DNA of 64,000 nt from Dryococelus australis (taxonomy: Eukaryota; Arthropoda; Insecta; Phasmatodea; Phasmatidae): contig CM057005.1 in the NCBI GenBank assembly GCA_029891345.1, positions 65,977,760 to 66,041,759 of the forward strand, given 5' to 3'. Of the stretch, positions 30,344-43,000 are shown in pieces. Each line of letters opens with the position of its first letter. The stretch's first letter is position 1. The notes beneath the pieces were generated by a model, which worked only from the letters and a program-made list of their open reading frames with translations, did no database searches and was not told the origin of the DNA. The position numbers and the translations under genes are program-made.

Positions 30344-32609
30344 CATAGACCTCAAAAGTCAGTTGTGTCGGCAGGTAGGCAAGAATCAAAAGTTCGGCTG
30401 AATGTCTGCACGCATCTGTCTGAATATATAAATGGCGACTAGACAATTCCGCCCCTACTACTGACTTGACTTCTGACCGCAGCGATGGGAATAAGCAATA
30501 TCCACAGCGGAATCTCCCGGTGGCTTGATTTGCCATGTCTTGTACAGTCAGACATTGCCAGTGTATTTATGTGCACATGTCTCACACCTCACGGTTTCTT
30601 CTAACCCTTGCCTGCAAATTTTCTATTGACAATGTTCATGCATTTTAAAATGTTCTGTTTTGACTGCTTTGGAAATTTCGTCTGTTCGGAAAATAATGCG
30701 TTCGCACATTTCACAGAGAATACGGCCTTGCGGATCTGTGGTAGCAATTTCAGTCCGGATCAAACATTCCGAATGAAGACAATGTGCACACCATACACAA
30801 ATCCTGGTACTGTTTCTCCTTCCAGCACACATAATTTATTTTACACACCTGCCATCTTGCCAATTCGTAATTACATTTACTGTGGAGTTGAAATCGATTA
30901 AGTGCGACTGTTCACATTGACAAACAAATTTTCTTGGCAAACCATGTTTATTTTGTGTGGGTTGTACTTAGCCACAGTCGGCACACAAGATTGCTGGTGT
31001 ACCACCTGAGGTACAACTACATGTTTTGTCCACTCGGTCTTTGTTTGCCATTTCTTTTTTTTCTTTTCAAATTCTCAAATTCTGTGTTTCCTACACGGAT
31101 ATATTACTTCTTCAAAGGGATTTGTACCTATTGTGGGTTGTACACACTCAAACATAAAGGTTTCGCTTGGCCTGCATTTGTATACCAATTCAAGTGCTTC
31201 CGGACAATTACTAATACCACCGCTTGCTGTGGAGCGCGGGCGTCAATGTCAAATATTGAGTTGATACGCGGCTGGCCCTTGTCTGCACTACACATGAGGA
31301 GGGGAATTTACCATTAATCCGGCGCCTTTCTTTCCTGCTACGAACATGTTTTCCAGCTGTCCGGGTGACACGTGTTTTTTCACAGTATACTGTTTGCTTT
31401 AAAAACAGAAAAATTACTTATAAAAGTTTCTTGAAAATTAGTTGTGGGCACTTGTCTTATGATTGACACACACAGCTTGAAAAGCATTGTAAAAATGTTC
31501 TTTATAAATGGCTGTAAAAATTTTGTTAACCTTTGAAAAGTCCGTGAAATATAATAAAAAATTTTAATTATTTAAAATAATGCTCAGAAAAGTTTTAAAA
31601 ATTGATTTAAACGACAGTTGCACTTTAAGTTCCTTACTGTCCAAGGGAAAACACCGAAAAAGTTTATAGTTTATTTAGAAAAAGTTTGAAAATTTTGGTA
31701 CTAAAAAATGCTGTCAAATTTTCCGGAAAAGTTCCGGGAATAATGAAAATATATTTTGATTGCTCTTGTATATTAAATTGAAAATGCTGTCTTTCTTTGC
31801 TCGTTGTGATACCTCTTGCCAACTACTACACATGTTGATTAACACCATGTGTGTTTGTTTACAAAACAATCTCGCACTTACTTATGCACATGTACTGTGG
31901 TGCGACCTTGCTGCCGTGCTGTGTTGAGTACTGGAACACTTTTACATACAATTTACACTTGCAGTGTCGAGTGGGTGTGTTCGACTTGCATCTGTTTTGG
32001 CTTACAGTTGTGTATTTTGCATTACGTGTTGTCACGTCTAACCAGTGTATGTTTACAAAATGTTAAAATGTCTCATGACGTTCAAGTAAACAACCCAGCT
32101 TGGTGGATTGTTTTGACAGATGCAGGCCCTCAATGTATGTCATTTGACGAATTTTGTTTCCCACTCGAATCACGGTAGGTCTGTTGATGTAACACATATG
32201 CACTCTACAGTTAAACAAATTTGACAAATTGACAAATGAATAATTGTACAAACAGTGTGACAAATGAAAACATAAAAGTCCTTGATGTTATTGATGTTGA
32301 TTGTGGTGTTGACTGCACTGTCTCAATTGCGATGTTTGATAGGTGTCTGAAGGTCTAAGATTACTTATCAATGACTGTAGCTGTTCATTGTGAAGCACTT
32401 TTGTCGCACTTTTACCTTTGTCGCATAGCCTATTGTCAATGTGTTGTGTTGAGCAGACTACCGATGCGTTGTTGGTGCTCTCCTGCACTCTGATGTTTTA
32501 CAGTTGTTTGATTCGAACGAGTTGGGAAATCCACACGACGTAGGAATGTGGATTGTTGGTGTAGTCTGATGTTATATTTACCCGAGTTAGAAAAGCCACT
32601 TGACACATT
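30344..32609. other. Spacer between the inverted arms
   Basis: 2.3 kb of mostly AT-rich DNA. It holds a minus-strand zinc-finger-like frame (30832-30623) and the start of a possible two-exon plus-strand frame (32068). A minus-strand frame near 31.0 kb reads KDRVDKTCSCTSGGTPAILC, which is cysteine-rich but short. No transposase, polymerase or capsid motif is seen. Confidence 0.45.
30623..30832 (-). CDS. Small C2H2-like zinc-binding frame
   Basis: The 69-residue frame contains CVWCAHC and then CEMCERIIF with HFKMHEHC, giving C-x2-C-x17-H-x3-H. This spacing is compatible with a BED-type or C2H2 zinc finger, the sort that heads hAT transposases and proteins derived from them. The frame is short, has no known partner, and its start is uncertain. 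It could be an exon of a larger decayed gene located within the inverted-repeat spacer. Confidence 0.3.
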   Translation of the reverse strand: MCAGRRNSTRICVWCAHCLHSECLIRTEIATTDPQGRILCEMCERIIFRTDEISKAVKTEHFKMHEHCQ

Positions 32610-32987
32610 GTGCCTCCCGAGGTGCTGTGATGTGTTCGTGTCCTGCCTGGGAGCAGGTGAACAGGGACTGGTTATGTGCCCGTAGCCATGTTCGGTAGAG
32701 TGAACAATGTTGAATGGGGTTGTATGATCGACAGCCTACGGCGACTCTGAATACATGGTTAATGTAAATTAGAGCTAATTTAATTGTCAGTTAAATTATG
32801 TTGAATGTAAAATATTCCTTTTAGAGTGAAGCTTTCGACCACTTCGGACGCATATATTATCACTGGGTTAACTATGCTTGAGGGAGACAGGCCCCGAAAA
32901 TGCAAATCATACACTGAAAGACACTTTAAAGTTGATGCTTCTATGAGGGTGCAGTACCCGATGAACTCAGGAGAGTTAATACAATAA
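32068..32987 (+). CDS. Possible two-exon small gene reaching into the right arm
   Basis: Exon 1 (32068-32174) begins MSHDVQVNNPAWWIVLTDAG and ends in TCACG|gtaggt in phase 2. Exon 2 (32825-32987), after 'tttttag', continues in phase with VKLSTTSDAYIITGLTMLEG, KCKSYTERHFKVDAS and a stop, giving 89 residues. The exon 2 region lies in the right inverted arm; in the left arm the corresponding stretch keeps KCK-x-Y-x-E-x-HFKVDA but is not continuously open. I recognise no family. The splice is a prediction only. Confidence 0.2.
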
Positions 32988-34028
32988 AACTCGTCTAATT
33001 ATGGTATGACTGTTTTATTACCATAAAGGTGCAATGAAATGTTGCTGCACATGAAAATGTGTACCCTTGGTTATGTGGACCCGGCACTCTGGACCTGCCG
33101 GTGATTGCTACTGTAGAAAATAAGGTGTAGGGCTTAAGTTATAATTACATAAAACACATCTCATGCTTGAATTCCTGGTATGATACTCAGGATGGAGGGA
33201 GACCTCCCCATGGCTAACTAAAAGTACTTAAATGTTCTTGAGTTATGTAAACTATTGCAATGAAAGGAAATGCATCCTATATTGAATTGTCGAGGGGTGT
33301 ACGGGGAGCTTACCATCTGCCCTGCCACTTGTCTGTAGTGCTGAAGTCTGATTAACGACATGGCGTAGGCTTCGTCGCACATCCGGCGAACCCGGCGCCA
33401 AAATAAAAACTTGAAGAAAAGTAACTTGATAACTAACATGATAAATGAAACTGACATCGTACAAAATTTGATTAACTAAACTATAACATATTGGTGAAAT
33501 ACCCATGAATGCCAGAGCCCCAGATATGTCTAAGAATGTGACATCGCGAGTATGTCACTGCCCTTAAAGATTGATATTAAATAAAATTATGCATGAGGTG
33601 GCTGATTCTCGATAGATGATTACATGTAAACTCTTATAATTAACATAATAAAATATACGTGTGTCATAATGGTTATAATAACAGGAATGCGTATGGCTGT
33701 CATGTCACATGGATTTCATCATAACACATCTTCTATGATGAGTTATGAACTCTCTATGATGGAGCGGGCGGATTCCCTAGTTAATTGCGGTGCAATCAAT
33801 GCTAAAAATGCCAAAAATGATCCTATTAATTAATGCCGCTAGGGAACCGCTCGCCGCTTTACACTTCCTGCGGGAATGTGATTCCTCGTCTTTTGACACT
33901 ACTTGGAGCCACATCGCACTCCGGATTCGGTCACGGGCGTGTATACATTGTTCATATAGGAAAGCTGTGGGAATAAGCTGCATCGCTTATCCCAGATTTC
34001 CTTCCACTGGCTGTTACGTCTAACAGTC
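32610..34028 (-). repeat. Right arm of the 1.4-kb inverted repeat pair
   Basis: Its minus strand matches the left arm (28936-30343). Similarity begins near 'tgttagacgt' at the outer end and stops near 'cagcacctcgggaggc' at the inner end. Beyond these points neither flank aligns. The outer end carries the plus-strand frame 33790-34023. Confidence 0.75.
33790..34023 (+). CDS. Outward-facing open frame in right arm, unknown
   Basis: This is the mirror partner of 29168-28941. It reads ILLINAAREPLAALHFLREC and later SYRKAVGISCIAY, ending at a TAA that aligns with the left-arm stop. The same reading frame is open in both arms. No domain, signal peptide or membrane segment is evident. Confidence 0.25.
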   Translation: MQSMLKMPKMILLINAAREPLAALHFLRECDSSSFDTTWSHIALRIRSRACIHCSYRKAVGISCIAYPRFPSTGCYV

Positions 34029-34149
34029 GTGACTTCATGGGACACACTCATTTAAGCCACATATCCATTCATCACGGGAGTTACCTCTAGTGATGAATGT
34101 TAAATATTATGACCCACGGCTACAAGTTACAGGATGGCAAGAAAAGTGT

Positions 34150-37100
34150 AAATGCTGTTCTTGTCGACCTGCACTGATCGAGACCGCGACCTTATTGTCG
34201 ATCGGTCGAGTGTTGCTGTGTGGTTAATGCATCTGCGATGGAACAAACGGGCACAAGGGATACGTGGACATCAGGAACAGATCAAAGGGACGACCACGTC
34301 TTCCACAACACATGGCAATGGGGCACATCAGCCATGCCCATCAACAGAGCCGAGGCATCTGACACATCCATGACACTTCTGTGAAGGGCCACATTTGGAT
34401 AATCGTTGCCCACAGAGAGTCAGGGCACCACCTGCAGCAGGAAGAGGCATGCCGTTGCCAGGAAACAAGAGGTCGAGATATAGGGGCCTGATATCACCAC
34501 AACAAGTTCTTTTGGTGCAAATCAATAGTGACTAAACCAGTTTCATTTGCATTTCCATAACAATAATGATCATTCTTGCCGTGCACTAGTTTAAATGGCT
34601 ACGTTTCATAACTTTGTGAGGAGTATTAGCATTGTCAACAGTTACAACAATATGCCCATCAACAAAACAGTCCAGCTGGCACCACACCAACACACAGGAG
34701 AAATTTAGGGGGAAGCTAGCATCACCATCTGCATTCGCGAAGTAGAAACTGTGACATTTTCCTTCGTATCCAACGAGATAAGGAAGAAGCTATCCTCTGC
34801 ATAACTTAACTGACAATGCAGAATACAGGAGTAGAAATCAAAGCAAGAAGAATACACTTCAGGAAGAAGGACAGGAGAACGGTGTATAATTTGGACCCCC
34901 AACCTGCTGCTGAGGTTCCGGCCATCGACCTCGATGAGTTTGACCATGCTGTGCCTCTGGAGTACAGCGAGGCTATGCAGCACCTCCTCCGCGAGCGCAG
35001 GGACATTTCACCTTGGCGGGCCCCCTGCGCCGCTCCACGCTGGCTGAACACACCATTCCGCTCCTCGATGAGTCCCCAATTTACGACTGCACAAGGTGAT
35101 ACTATGCACACCAATGCCAGGTCATACAAAATGAAATCAAGTAGATGCCGGAGGAGTAGGTGATCGAGCCATAGGAGAGTTTATTTAATAAGGCGATCAC
35201 CCTAGCCCCAAGGAACGGCGGCACGTATAGGTTCTGTGTGGATTTTGGCGCCTCAACCAGGCCACAAAGCGCATGCAACCCCCATACATCAATGTCAAGG
35301 ACGCCCTGAACACTCTGGGTCAGGCAAAGTTACTCTCCGCCATCGACCTGAGGAGCATGTATTGGCAGTGTTGGTTTACCCAGGAGACAGTCACAAAACT
35401 GCTTTTACTGTGCCCGACAGAAGGCATTACCAGTTTTGTGCAGTGCAGTTCAGCCTGAAGTGCGCACCAGTGACCTTCCAGGAAATGATGACCAGAGTAC
35501 TGGACAGATACCTCGGGGATTTCGATTTGGCGTACCTCGATGACCTCATTATTTGGTCAGCATCCTGGGAGGACCACTTCGAACATCTGTCACTGGTACT
35601 GGAAGGGCAGGGCATTAATGGGCTGGCCTGCACCAACCAGAAATGCCACATTGGGAAGGCGAGCAGTCAGTTTTAGGACACATCGGGAATGCCGATGGCA
35701 GCCACCTCAACCCTGAGCAACTGCTGTTAATAGAGAAGTACCCAGTTCTGAACATTCAGGAACAACTTCAAAAATTCTTCGGGTTAATAAATTTGCTTAA
35801 AGAGTACATCACAGGTTTGACCTCATGACGGCACCCCTCACGAACTTAATGTCGCCAGTTGTGCGGTATAAATGGTCAACTGAGCAACACGACAGTTTTG
35901 AGGATGGCAAGCACCGATTCTAGAAGTGTTCTGCTCTCGCCAGGTACGACCCACTACGACATCTGTACATTCAGACGGATGCCAGCGAGAAGGGGCTGGG
36001 CATCATGTTAATTTAGCTGTCGGACGTGGGTAACAGCACATTGTTGACTTCGGCAGCACAGAATTCGGCCCAGTAGAGCGGCACTACGATGTGATTGAGC
36101 GGGAGAGTCGCGCTTTGGTGTGGAGCCTCAAAAAGTACCTTCCAATCCTAGAGTGCCAATGCTTCATCCTGCGGACCGACAATCGCTGCATACTGTGCTA
36201 ACATAACACCAAATAAAGCCAAAGTTAACTGACACGCTGGGTGCTACTCATGCAATCGTACAATTTCGAGGTACAACATGTCGCCTGCATCGAGAACCAG
36301 CTTACTGACTACCTGTTACGAGCACCGGGGAGTGAAACTGCACAAGAGTAGGACGATTGGGATGCAGTCCTGCCAATTGTGCAAAAGGTAAAATGTTAGC
36401 CGACACATCATTACACTGTGCAAAACTGTCAGTGTTACCAACTGTGCCAGCACTGGACACGATGCGAGAGGATGTCACACGAGCACAGAGAGGCTTCCCC
36501 ACTATGAGTAGGTGGAAATAAGAGTGTGGCGAAAGAAATGTAGAGAAGTGGCGAGTTGTATTAGTTTGTGTTGAATCCAGCACGAGTGCGCACAGCGAAA
36601 CATGGAGAGTTTACCTGCCTGCTGCTTCCTGCAACGTGATAGTACACTACGCCCATGCCAACCACATTTCTGGACATCCGGGAGTAGCTTAAACTAATCG
36701 AAACATTCTGAAGTATTTCTACTGGCCGTGGTTGTCAGTGAACGTAAGAAACCTTTTACATCAATGTCACCTACAACTGTTTCAAGTGACGGCGCAGGGA
36801 TGGCATGTGGCGGCAACTGACATGTGATCCACATGAGCCATTTGAAATGGTAACACTCTACCTGATGGGCCCTTGCCCCAGCACACTGACGGGAAAGCAG
36901 TTCATACTCATCATGACGGATCTGTTTTCGAATTAGGTGGTGGCCTATCCCGTCTCCACCGTATGAGTTTATGGCATTGGCAAGGTCATTGAGAACGAAA
37001 TTTTCGCGTGCTGGTTATACCTTTAGATTGCTTTAAGCAATAACGTCATGCAGTTCACTTGGCGTGCTTGTCGTGATTTGAATACAAGATGTGGCACCCA

Positions 37101-38545
37101 ACACCACACCACGGCGATTTACCACCCACTTCCAAACCCTGCTGAAAGACACAATCAAGACATCAAGTCTCAGCTGTGTCTGCACGTGGGTGAAAAACAT
37201 GCCTCCTGGGCCGAGCATCTGCCCACCGCATTATTCATGCTACGAACTCATATGAAACAGGCAACAGGGAAAACACCAGCCCAGAAGCATCAAGGCAGTG
37301 ACTTCCCCCGCCCCTGTGGATTTGCCGGCAGGGTGAGAGAAAACAACAGAGCAGAGGAGGAAGAGGAGAGTCGGGAGGAGCAAAGAGAGAGAGGGGTAAG
37401 AGAAGCATGTGCTAACCAGCACTGTTATGTCCCGTAGTTGGGGCCGGATGCCACCCACCAGCCACCCTGCGTAAAATCTGGTCTGATCATGTATGCAAGA
37501 GCTCATCCACGATCAGCTGGACAGTGAAGTTTCCATGCAGGTTTTGTGTAAAATAGAGCCGACCACAAGAAATCATGGAGTATGCAGGAGAAATCAGCTA
37601 CAAAGTTCGCCTGAGCAGGCACCATCCAGCGGTTTTTCATAGAGATGCACTCATGCTTGCCAACTCTCGGCGTCGAGATACCAATACCTGACATGGGAGC
37701 AGACACAGATGAGTTGTAAAAAACCCGAGATGTCAGGCCCACTTCTGTGAGAGAAGAGGTAGCACATGACGAAATTCGTACACCTATAGCTGCACCACCT
37801 GGCATCGAGATGCCTACACAAGATCCAGAGAAGGGAGAAAATTGAAACTATGTGGGAAGTGAAGGAAGCCCTTCTGCAGCTGATTCCCCTCCAGTACAAC
37901 GAAACACAGTGCAATGGCCACCTGTGTCTGATAACCTTCGGCAGGTGCGGGACTGTACCAGTGGCATCATGACGCCAAGGATACAACAGAAATTGTCATT
38001 ACCTTGGCCAGTATTGTTTGTGTTGGGGGTCGCCCAGAGTAACAATCTGCGATGGTCGTGGGAAAATGTCAGCAGTGATAGCAAGAACGAGAGTGGCAGC
38101 AATGAGCCAGGGGGTGAGGCAATGTCTTCCCCTCGCCTCCGAACGAAGCGAACCCGACTCTACTGGTGTGTCGAATGCGCAGCCTGCATGTGTCACGACA
38201 CACCCACCGCAGCCATCACTACACACCGGCTTCATGGGAACACCAGCACCACATGCTTATAAGAGGTAAACAACAGGGCAGCCTCTACAACCTGCGGCCA
38301 CGATGTGGACTACGCCAACCCTGCAGATGTTGTTCGTGAGCAGAGCCTGCAAGCTATAAATGAACAGTCTCCAGTGGGGTGGGGGGCTCGTGAAGTGTTC
38401 CACGTTTTCCAGCTCTAGACAGTTCACCACATGTGGAGGTGAAATCCATTAACCGAGCTGACCGCTACCGTCCGCATGTGAGTACAGCCCAGTGTGGAGT
38501 GTGTTAGGCACAGTATGATCCGAATATGCATGATGTATAAAGTGT
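34150..38545 (+). mobile_element. Fossil Ty3/Gypsy-type retroelement
   Basis: The order of parts is that of Ty3/Gypsy elements: a gag/protease-like leader (34150-35100), reverse transcriptase (35170-35830, with the catalytic YLDDLIIW box near 35540), RNase H (about 35860-36340, ending in YNFEVQHVA), integrase (36600-37440, with an HANHISGHPGVA zinc-site remnant), a 3' part of unknown nature (37840-38260), a purine-rich tract just before 38391, and LTR-like sequence after it. It is broken many times and cannot be active. The likely left LTR relative is at 26465. Divergence of about 20% between the two LTR-like copies points to an old insertion. Confidence 0.8.
38391..38545 (+). repeat. LTR-like direct repeat, right copy
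   Basis: It begins TGAAGTGTTCC directly after the purine-rich 'ccagtggggtggggggctcg', where a 3' LTR of a Gypsy element is expected. It aligns with 26465-26615. Similarity is lost after about 38540, so the full LTR length is unknown. Confidence 0.5.
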
Positions 38546-39714
38546 ATACTTAGGTTTTGTTTACATTTGTTACCATGGTCCCACAGTGTTTGTTTTTAAT
38601 TGTTTTATTCTTTTTGTGCTAATGGATGTTATAAATGTGTTAATGTAATTTTCCAAAGCATTTTCATATTAAATGTTATTTGTTGTCATGTGACCACATG
38701 GTCCAGAACACTCTGCACCGCGTGCACTACTGTGACATCTGTGAGACAATGTGTTGCATTTCCGTATTATGTATATCTCCTGTGCGATACTGTGCTAATG
38801 TGTTAAATATTTATTTAACAGGTTTTTGTTGTGTTTTTATACTGTCTGGTGTTTTATATGAGTGAGATATATTGGCATGTACAATGCACCAAAACATAAA
38901 CAAACAACGCAGTCACGTGGTAAGACTCCACACACGTGGAATATTGTGTATGTAATATCAGTGTCTTTTGTTTGCTTGCGATTGCCTTGTTTTCTTATTA
39001 TAAATTATTTTCTTAAATTTTACATTACTAACCTTTACCAATACTCGACATAGCCAGTTTTTGTGTTACGTCGGCTGTGAGCCTTGAACAAAATAACATA
39101 TCGTTACATGCACGTCCCAAAATGCTACGAAATATATTAAGTATACAAGGAAAACGTAAGGCACCAAGTTGATGTTAGCGTTCCTTATGCAGTAGAGGAA
39201 AGTATATGTTTTGATGTATTTTTATTTCGTCTTAATATTCAAGTGTGTTTTAGCATGCAATGATTTAATTGCATCATATTCATTCATTGTCACGTTCATC
39301 ATCTCCATTTCACATCGGCTTTAAGTTACCTGCTGTCCTGTAGTGTTCACAAGATGTACAATTGAAACCATTCGAATGGTTTGCCACTGTTTCGCTTTAT
39401 TTTTTGTGTCACAGCATTAGTTAGTTTATTTTCAATGATATTGAAATGTTCTGTTACTAATTTTAGCAAAATGGGATAAAAATTCCTGCTACGCTGTTTC
39501 CAAACGAACACATACCTTCACGACTTGTCATAGTTTCTCAAAATGATTTCTTTACCCAACCTCAAAGCAAAAGCTCTAATATTTGTCAATAGAAAATCGC
39601 GATAAATCAGAATATCGAGATAAATTTAAGGAGATATTCTTTTTCTGTGATTAAACCTGGAGAATCATGCTGAACGAGATTAAAATTGAAGTTAAACCTC
39701 TCATCTGGGCAAAA
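38546..39714. other. No recognised feature
   Basis: AT-rich DNA between two Gypsy fossils. I see no gene, TIR or SINE. Confidence 0.4.
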
Positions 39715-40060
39715 TTAACTCGATATTCTGACAAGTGAATCTTCTTTGGTGAAACCAGCCCTAATAAGGAGAATGTCATCCCACTCCTCCACATCATGTG
39801 CCCTCTCTTCTTTTGGCATGTGGAACTGGTGGTCGGTCAACCGATTATCTTCCCTGGCAACATGACGGACTTCAAAGTCATGCGATTGCAGGAAGAGAGC
39901 CCTGCAATTCAACTTGCTGCGGCTCTCTTTCATCTCTGCAACCACAGTAGACAGCGGTTGCCTGTGTGAAGAGTGAAACTTGGTACTCTAGAAGTGGATG
40001 ATACTTTTTGAATCTCCACACCACTGCGAAGAAAATTGTACAGCAACCCTACTGGACCGA
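39715..40060 (-). mobile_element. Fossil Gypsy-type RNase H piece
   Basis: On the minus strand: VVWRFKKYHPLLEYQV (about 40040-39990), then ALFLQSHDFEVRHVAREDNR followed by EEWDDILLI. The motif order matches the RNase H C-terminus of the element at 34.2-38.5 kb (YNFEVQHVA, then WDAVLPI). It is a separate, truncated copy in the opposite orientation, and broken. Confidence 0.65.
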
Positions 40061-43000
40061 ACTTCGCACTTTCGAAGTCGACAATTCAGCAGCTCCTACA
40101 ATCTGCGAGTTGAAAAACCACCACGCCATGAAGCCATCCACTCTCTCCAAGTTCGTTTACCTGCCATAGCGGTATCCGCTGCAGGTAGCAGCACTCTACC
40201 GGGCGAGCGTGCGCACCAGTCCAGCAGTACACCACATTGGTTACACCGAAAGAAGCTAAGTTACGAGTGCGGCCAGGGGTGCCGATTAACAGCGCTCGTG
40301 TCGACAGTAAGTTCAATGCACAAGTGAAGCAAGGTACAGCACAAATACGTGCGCCAGCACGCACACAATTTGAAAGTAACACCAGCGAAACAGGATGCAA
40401 GGCAAACAAGATGTAATATAAAATGCTCAGGAATATGTGTTCATGCAATGTCATTGCATAAAGCCCTATAGTGTTGCAGTGCCCCACGGGCTTCAGTGTA
40501 CTTGTTTATTCTTTCCTGTTATTTTCATTCTCCCTGTGTTTCACCCACAACTCATTCCATTCAGTGTTTGCCATGTACTAAAGGGTTATTATGATCTGTG
40601 TATTTGATTCTGCTACAATTGCGCCCAGCTAAGCAATGTGTGACAGTGTAATGTGATTTTAGTGTGTAAGAAAATAGTCTGCAAGGCTTGTTTGCCCTCC
40701 ATCCTGGCCAGCATGTCGCGCCGGAATAGTTAGTCTTACTCGAGTGTCTCGGAGAGTTGGACGTACGGACTGACGTGGTTGTGTTTAGCGTTCTCGGGCG
40801 TCATATAAATGTTTTTCACCAATCATTTAATATTAATGGACTCTTAGATTACAGGAACGTTTTGTGTGGTTAGCTGCCCGAGAACCTTCACCCCTCTCTG
40901 TCCCAGGACTAGCATTGCCTGGGCATGATTCAACTATAAATCTTTGTGGCCACATGCCATTTGTAAAGTGCTACCCTGGCAGCAGGTTAAGCCCGGTAAC
41001 TTGTTGTAAGTTGTTTCCTAGAGGAACTTTTAATAAAAACCCAGTGAATTTACTAACACATGCGTCTTTATTCAGGGTGCCTATGGGCTGTAGGGCACAT
41101 GCCCCCATCTCTCCTGCCAATTCATGTGTTCTACGTCAAGTGCTTTTACGTGTATTTCAGTGTTTTGTATCTTTTTTTAACATAATTTATGGATGTGTGA
41201 GTCGCCCTAAGACCTCACTGTGCAGTAGGCATAATATTGGTAACGTATTTTTATTACTATGATGGGTGGAGCATCACCGGAAGTATACCACCATGTCTCT
41301 CAGCACACGACTCGGAGAAAGAAGTCAGCTCTACTTACAACAACTTGATGTTGCACTACTGCAATGTCTGGCACCCAAGATCTACACCTGAGGTTTGGTG
41401 AGAAATGCCAGAAAATGTCCTACTCAACTCTCAACCTCTAAGTTGACCACTTTTGCTCAACCATCCTACCGTTAAACTACTTAGCTGCCAGCACAGCAAC
41501 TACTAAGGAGAAGCGAAAAGTGTAGCAGACAGTGGCCCTCTTTGTGTGCTGTGATGTCAGCCACACTGCACTAGCTAAGAGCTCAACACGACGAAGGGGC
41601 TGCAAAACCTCCCCCTTCGTCCGTATCATGTGCGCTCGAGGAGGACGAGGAGGAAAAAGAATGGTGGGAAGGAGAAAAATAAAATCACCTCGCTCTTGCA
41701 CTGCCCGCTAACCATGCACCAGTGGTCAGCTGCTTGCCCTCCGACTGTTAACCCCTGCCCCTGCTTCGTTACACTTTTTCCAAGGGAAACGCTTTACAAA
41801 TGTAAGCCGTACGATTACCCGTCAGCAGCAGTGAAACTGTAAAAATGGTGTGAAGGCCCGAGCATTTTTTATTAGTCCGTTATCCTTCCCCAATCAATGC
41901 AAACACTGGGGAAGGTGAGCGGCAGTGTCCTGGGTAGCAGGAACAAAATGGTTACAGTAGATTAAAACAGTCTACTGAAGTTAGTTGATCAGTGTGAAAG
42001 ATGATGCCTGCCTGGGCATGGACCGACGGTACATGCGTCTTGCCTCTCGAAGCCCTCAGCATCTACTGCATCTCCAACATGGCAGCCAGCATGTGTGCCA
42101 TCATGGCCGCTCAAGCGCACCACGTGGAACTACATTGTCTCATGGCACTTTACAAAAGATTACACTCTCTTGCTTAAAACTGCTCTTACATGCTAATTAA
42201 ACCTTGTGCATGCTGATTAACATGTTACCCTTGCAAAACACATGAAATGAAGTGTGGATGAATACATGTGGTGATCGTACATTTACAGATAGGTTGCATA
42301 ATACACTTTATAGGAAATTCTAAGTCATTTAAGTATGTTTTCTGGTATCTCTTTGCATGCACATGACCTCTCGTCACCATCCTTTCCCGCTGTTACATCT
42401 TTTAGTAATATATTAGCAATGTGGTACTCTTTTCTTATAGCACTGTGCATGGCATACATGACTGATGGGGCACTGCCACTCCGACACTTTGCACTGCCTC
42501 ACCTGTTACTCGTTGCACTGCACCTGCCCTTACATAATGCCGGTCACCGAAGTGCAACTGCGAGTGGTAGAGAGCAGCTCTCTTGTGCGGTTGTTGGGTA
42601 CAGCGGGCAAACGGTTTAAGGGGCAAGGGCTCTTAAAACAAATTATGCAAGACGTCTGCATGAGTCACATAGTACCAGTCAGCGAGGCGGTGTAAGTTGC
42701 CATTCTCATCGATCTGCACTATCGTGCTCATTGTTTTTCGTGTCAACCCAGTATGCACTAAATGGAATAGATGACTCTGGAGGTGGAAGTGATCATTGGA
42801 ACACTCGTGGACACCTGTTTTCACAACACACCTAAACATACACACTTTCCGGGCTAGGGTTTTATTACTCCCTAGTATGTAGTCTCAATGCATGAAACAT
42901 AGCACTTCAAAAAGACGAAATTATACTGGACTAACATGAGTTAAGCAAAGGTAGGTTGCAGGTGGTTCTGAGGGTCCATTTCCCTGAAGTCCTGTGTGAG

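Noticed and set aside
28936-34028. Polinton/Maverick element
   Set aside because: Long terminal repeats might suggest it, but the spacer is only 2.3 kb and shows no polymerase, integrase, ATPase or capsid motif.
37048-38262. Intact integrase or envelope gene in the Gypsy fossil
   Set aside because: Only short open stretches remain and no envelope motif is recognisable, so it is described only as part of a broken fossil.
40864-41262. Host gene of 132 codons
   Set aside because: No domain is recognised, the composition is unremarkable for chance, and the setting is among repeats.
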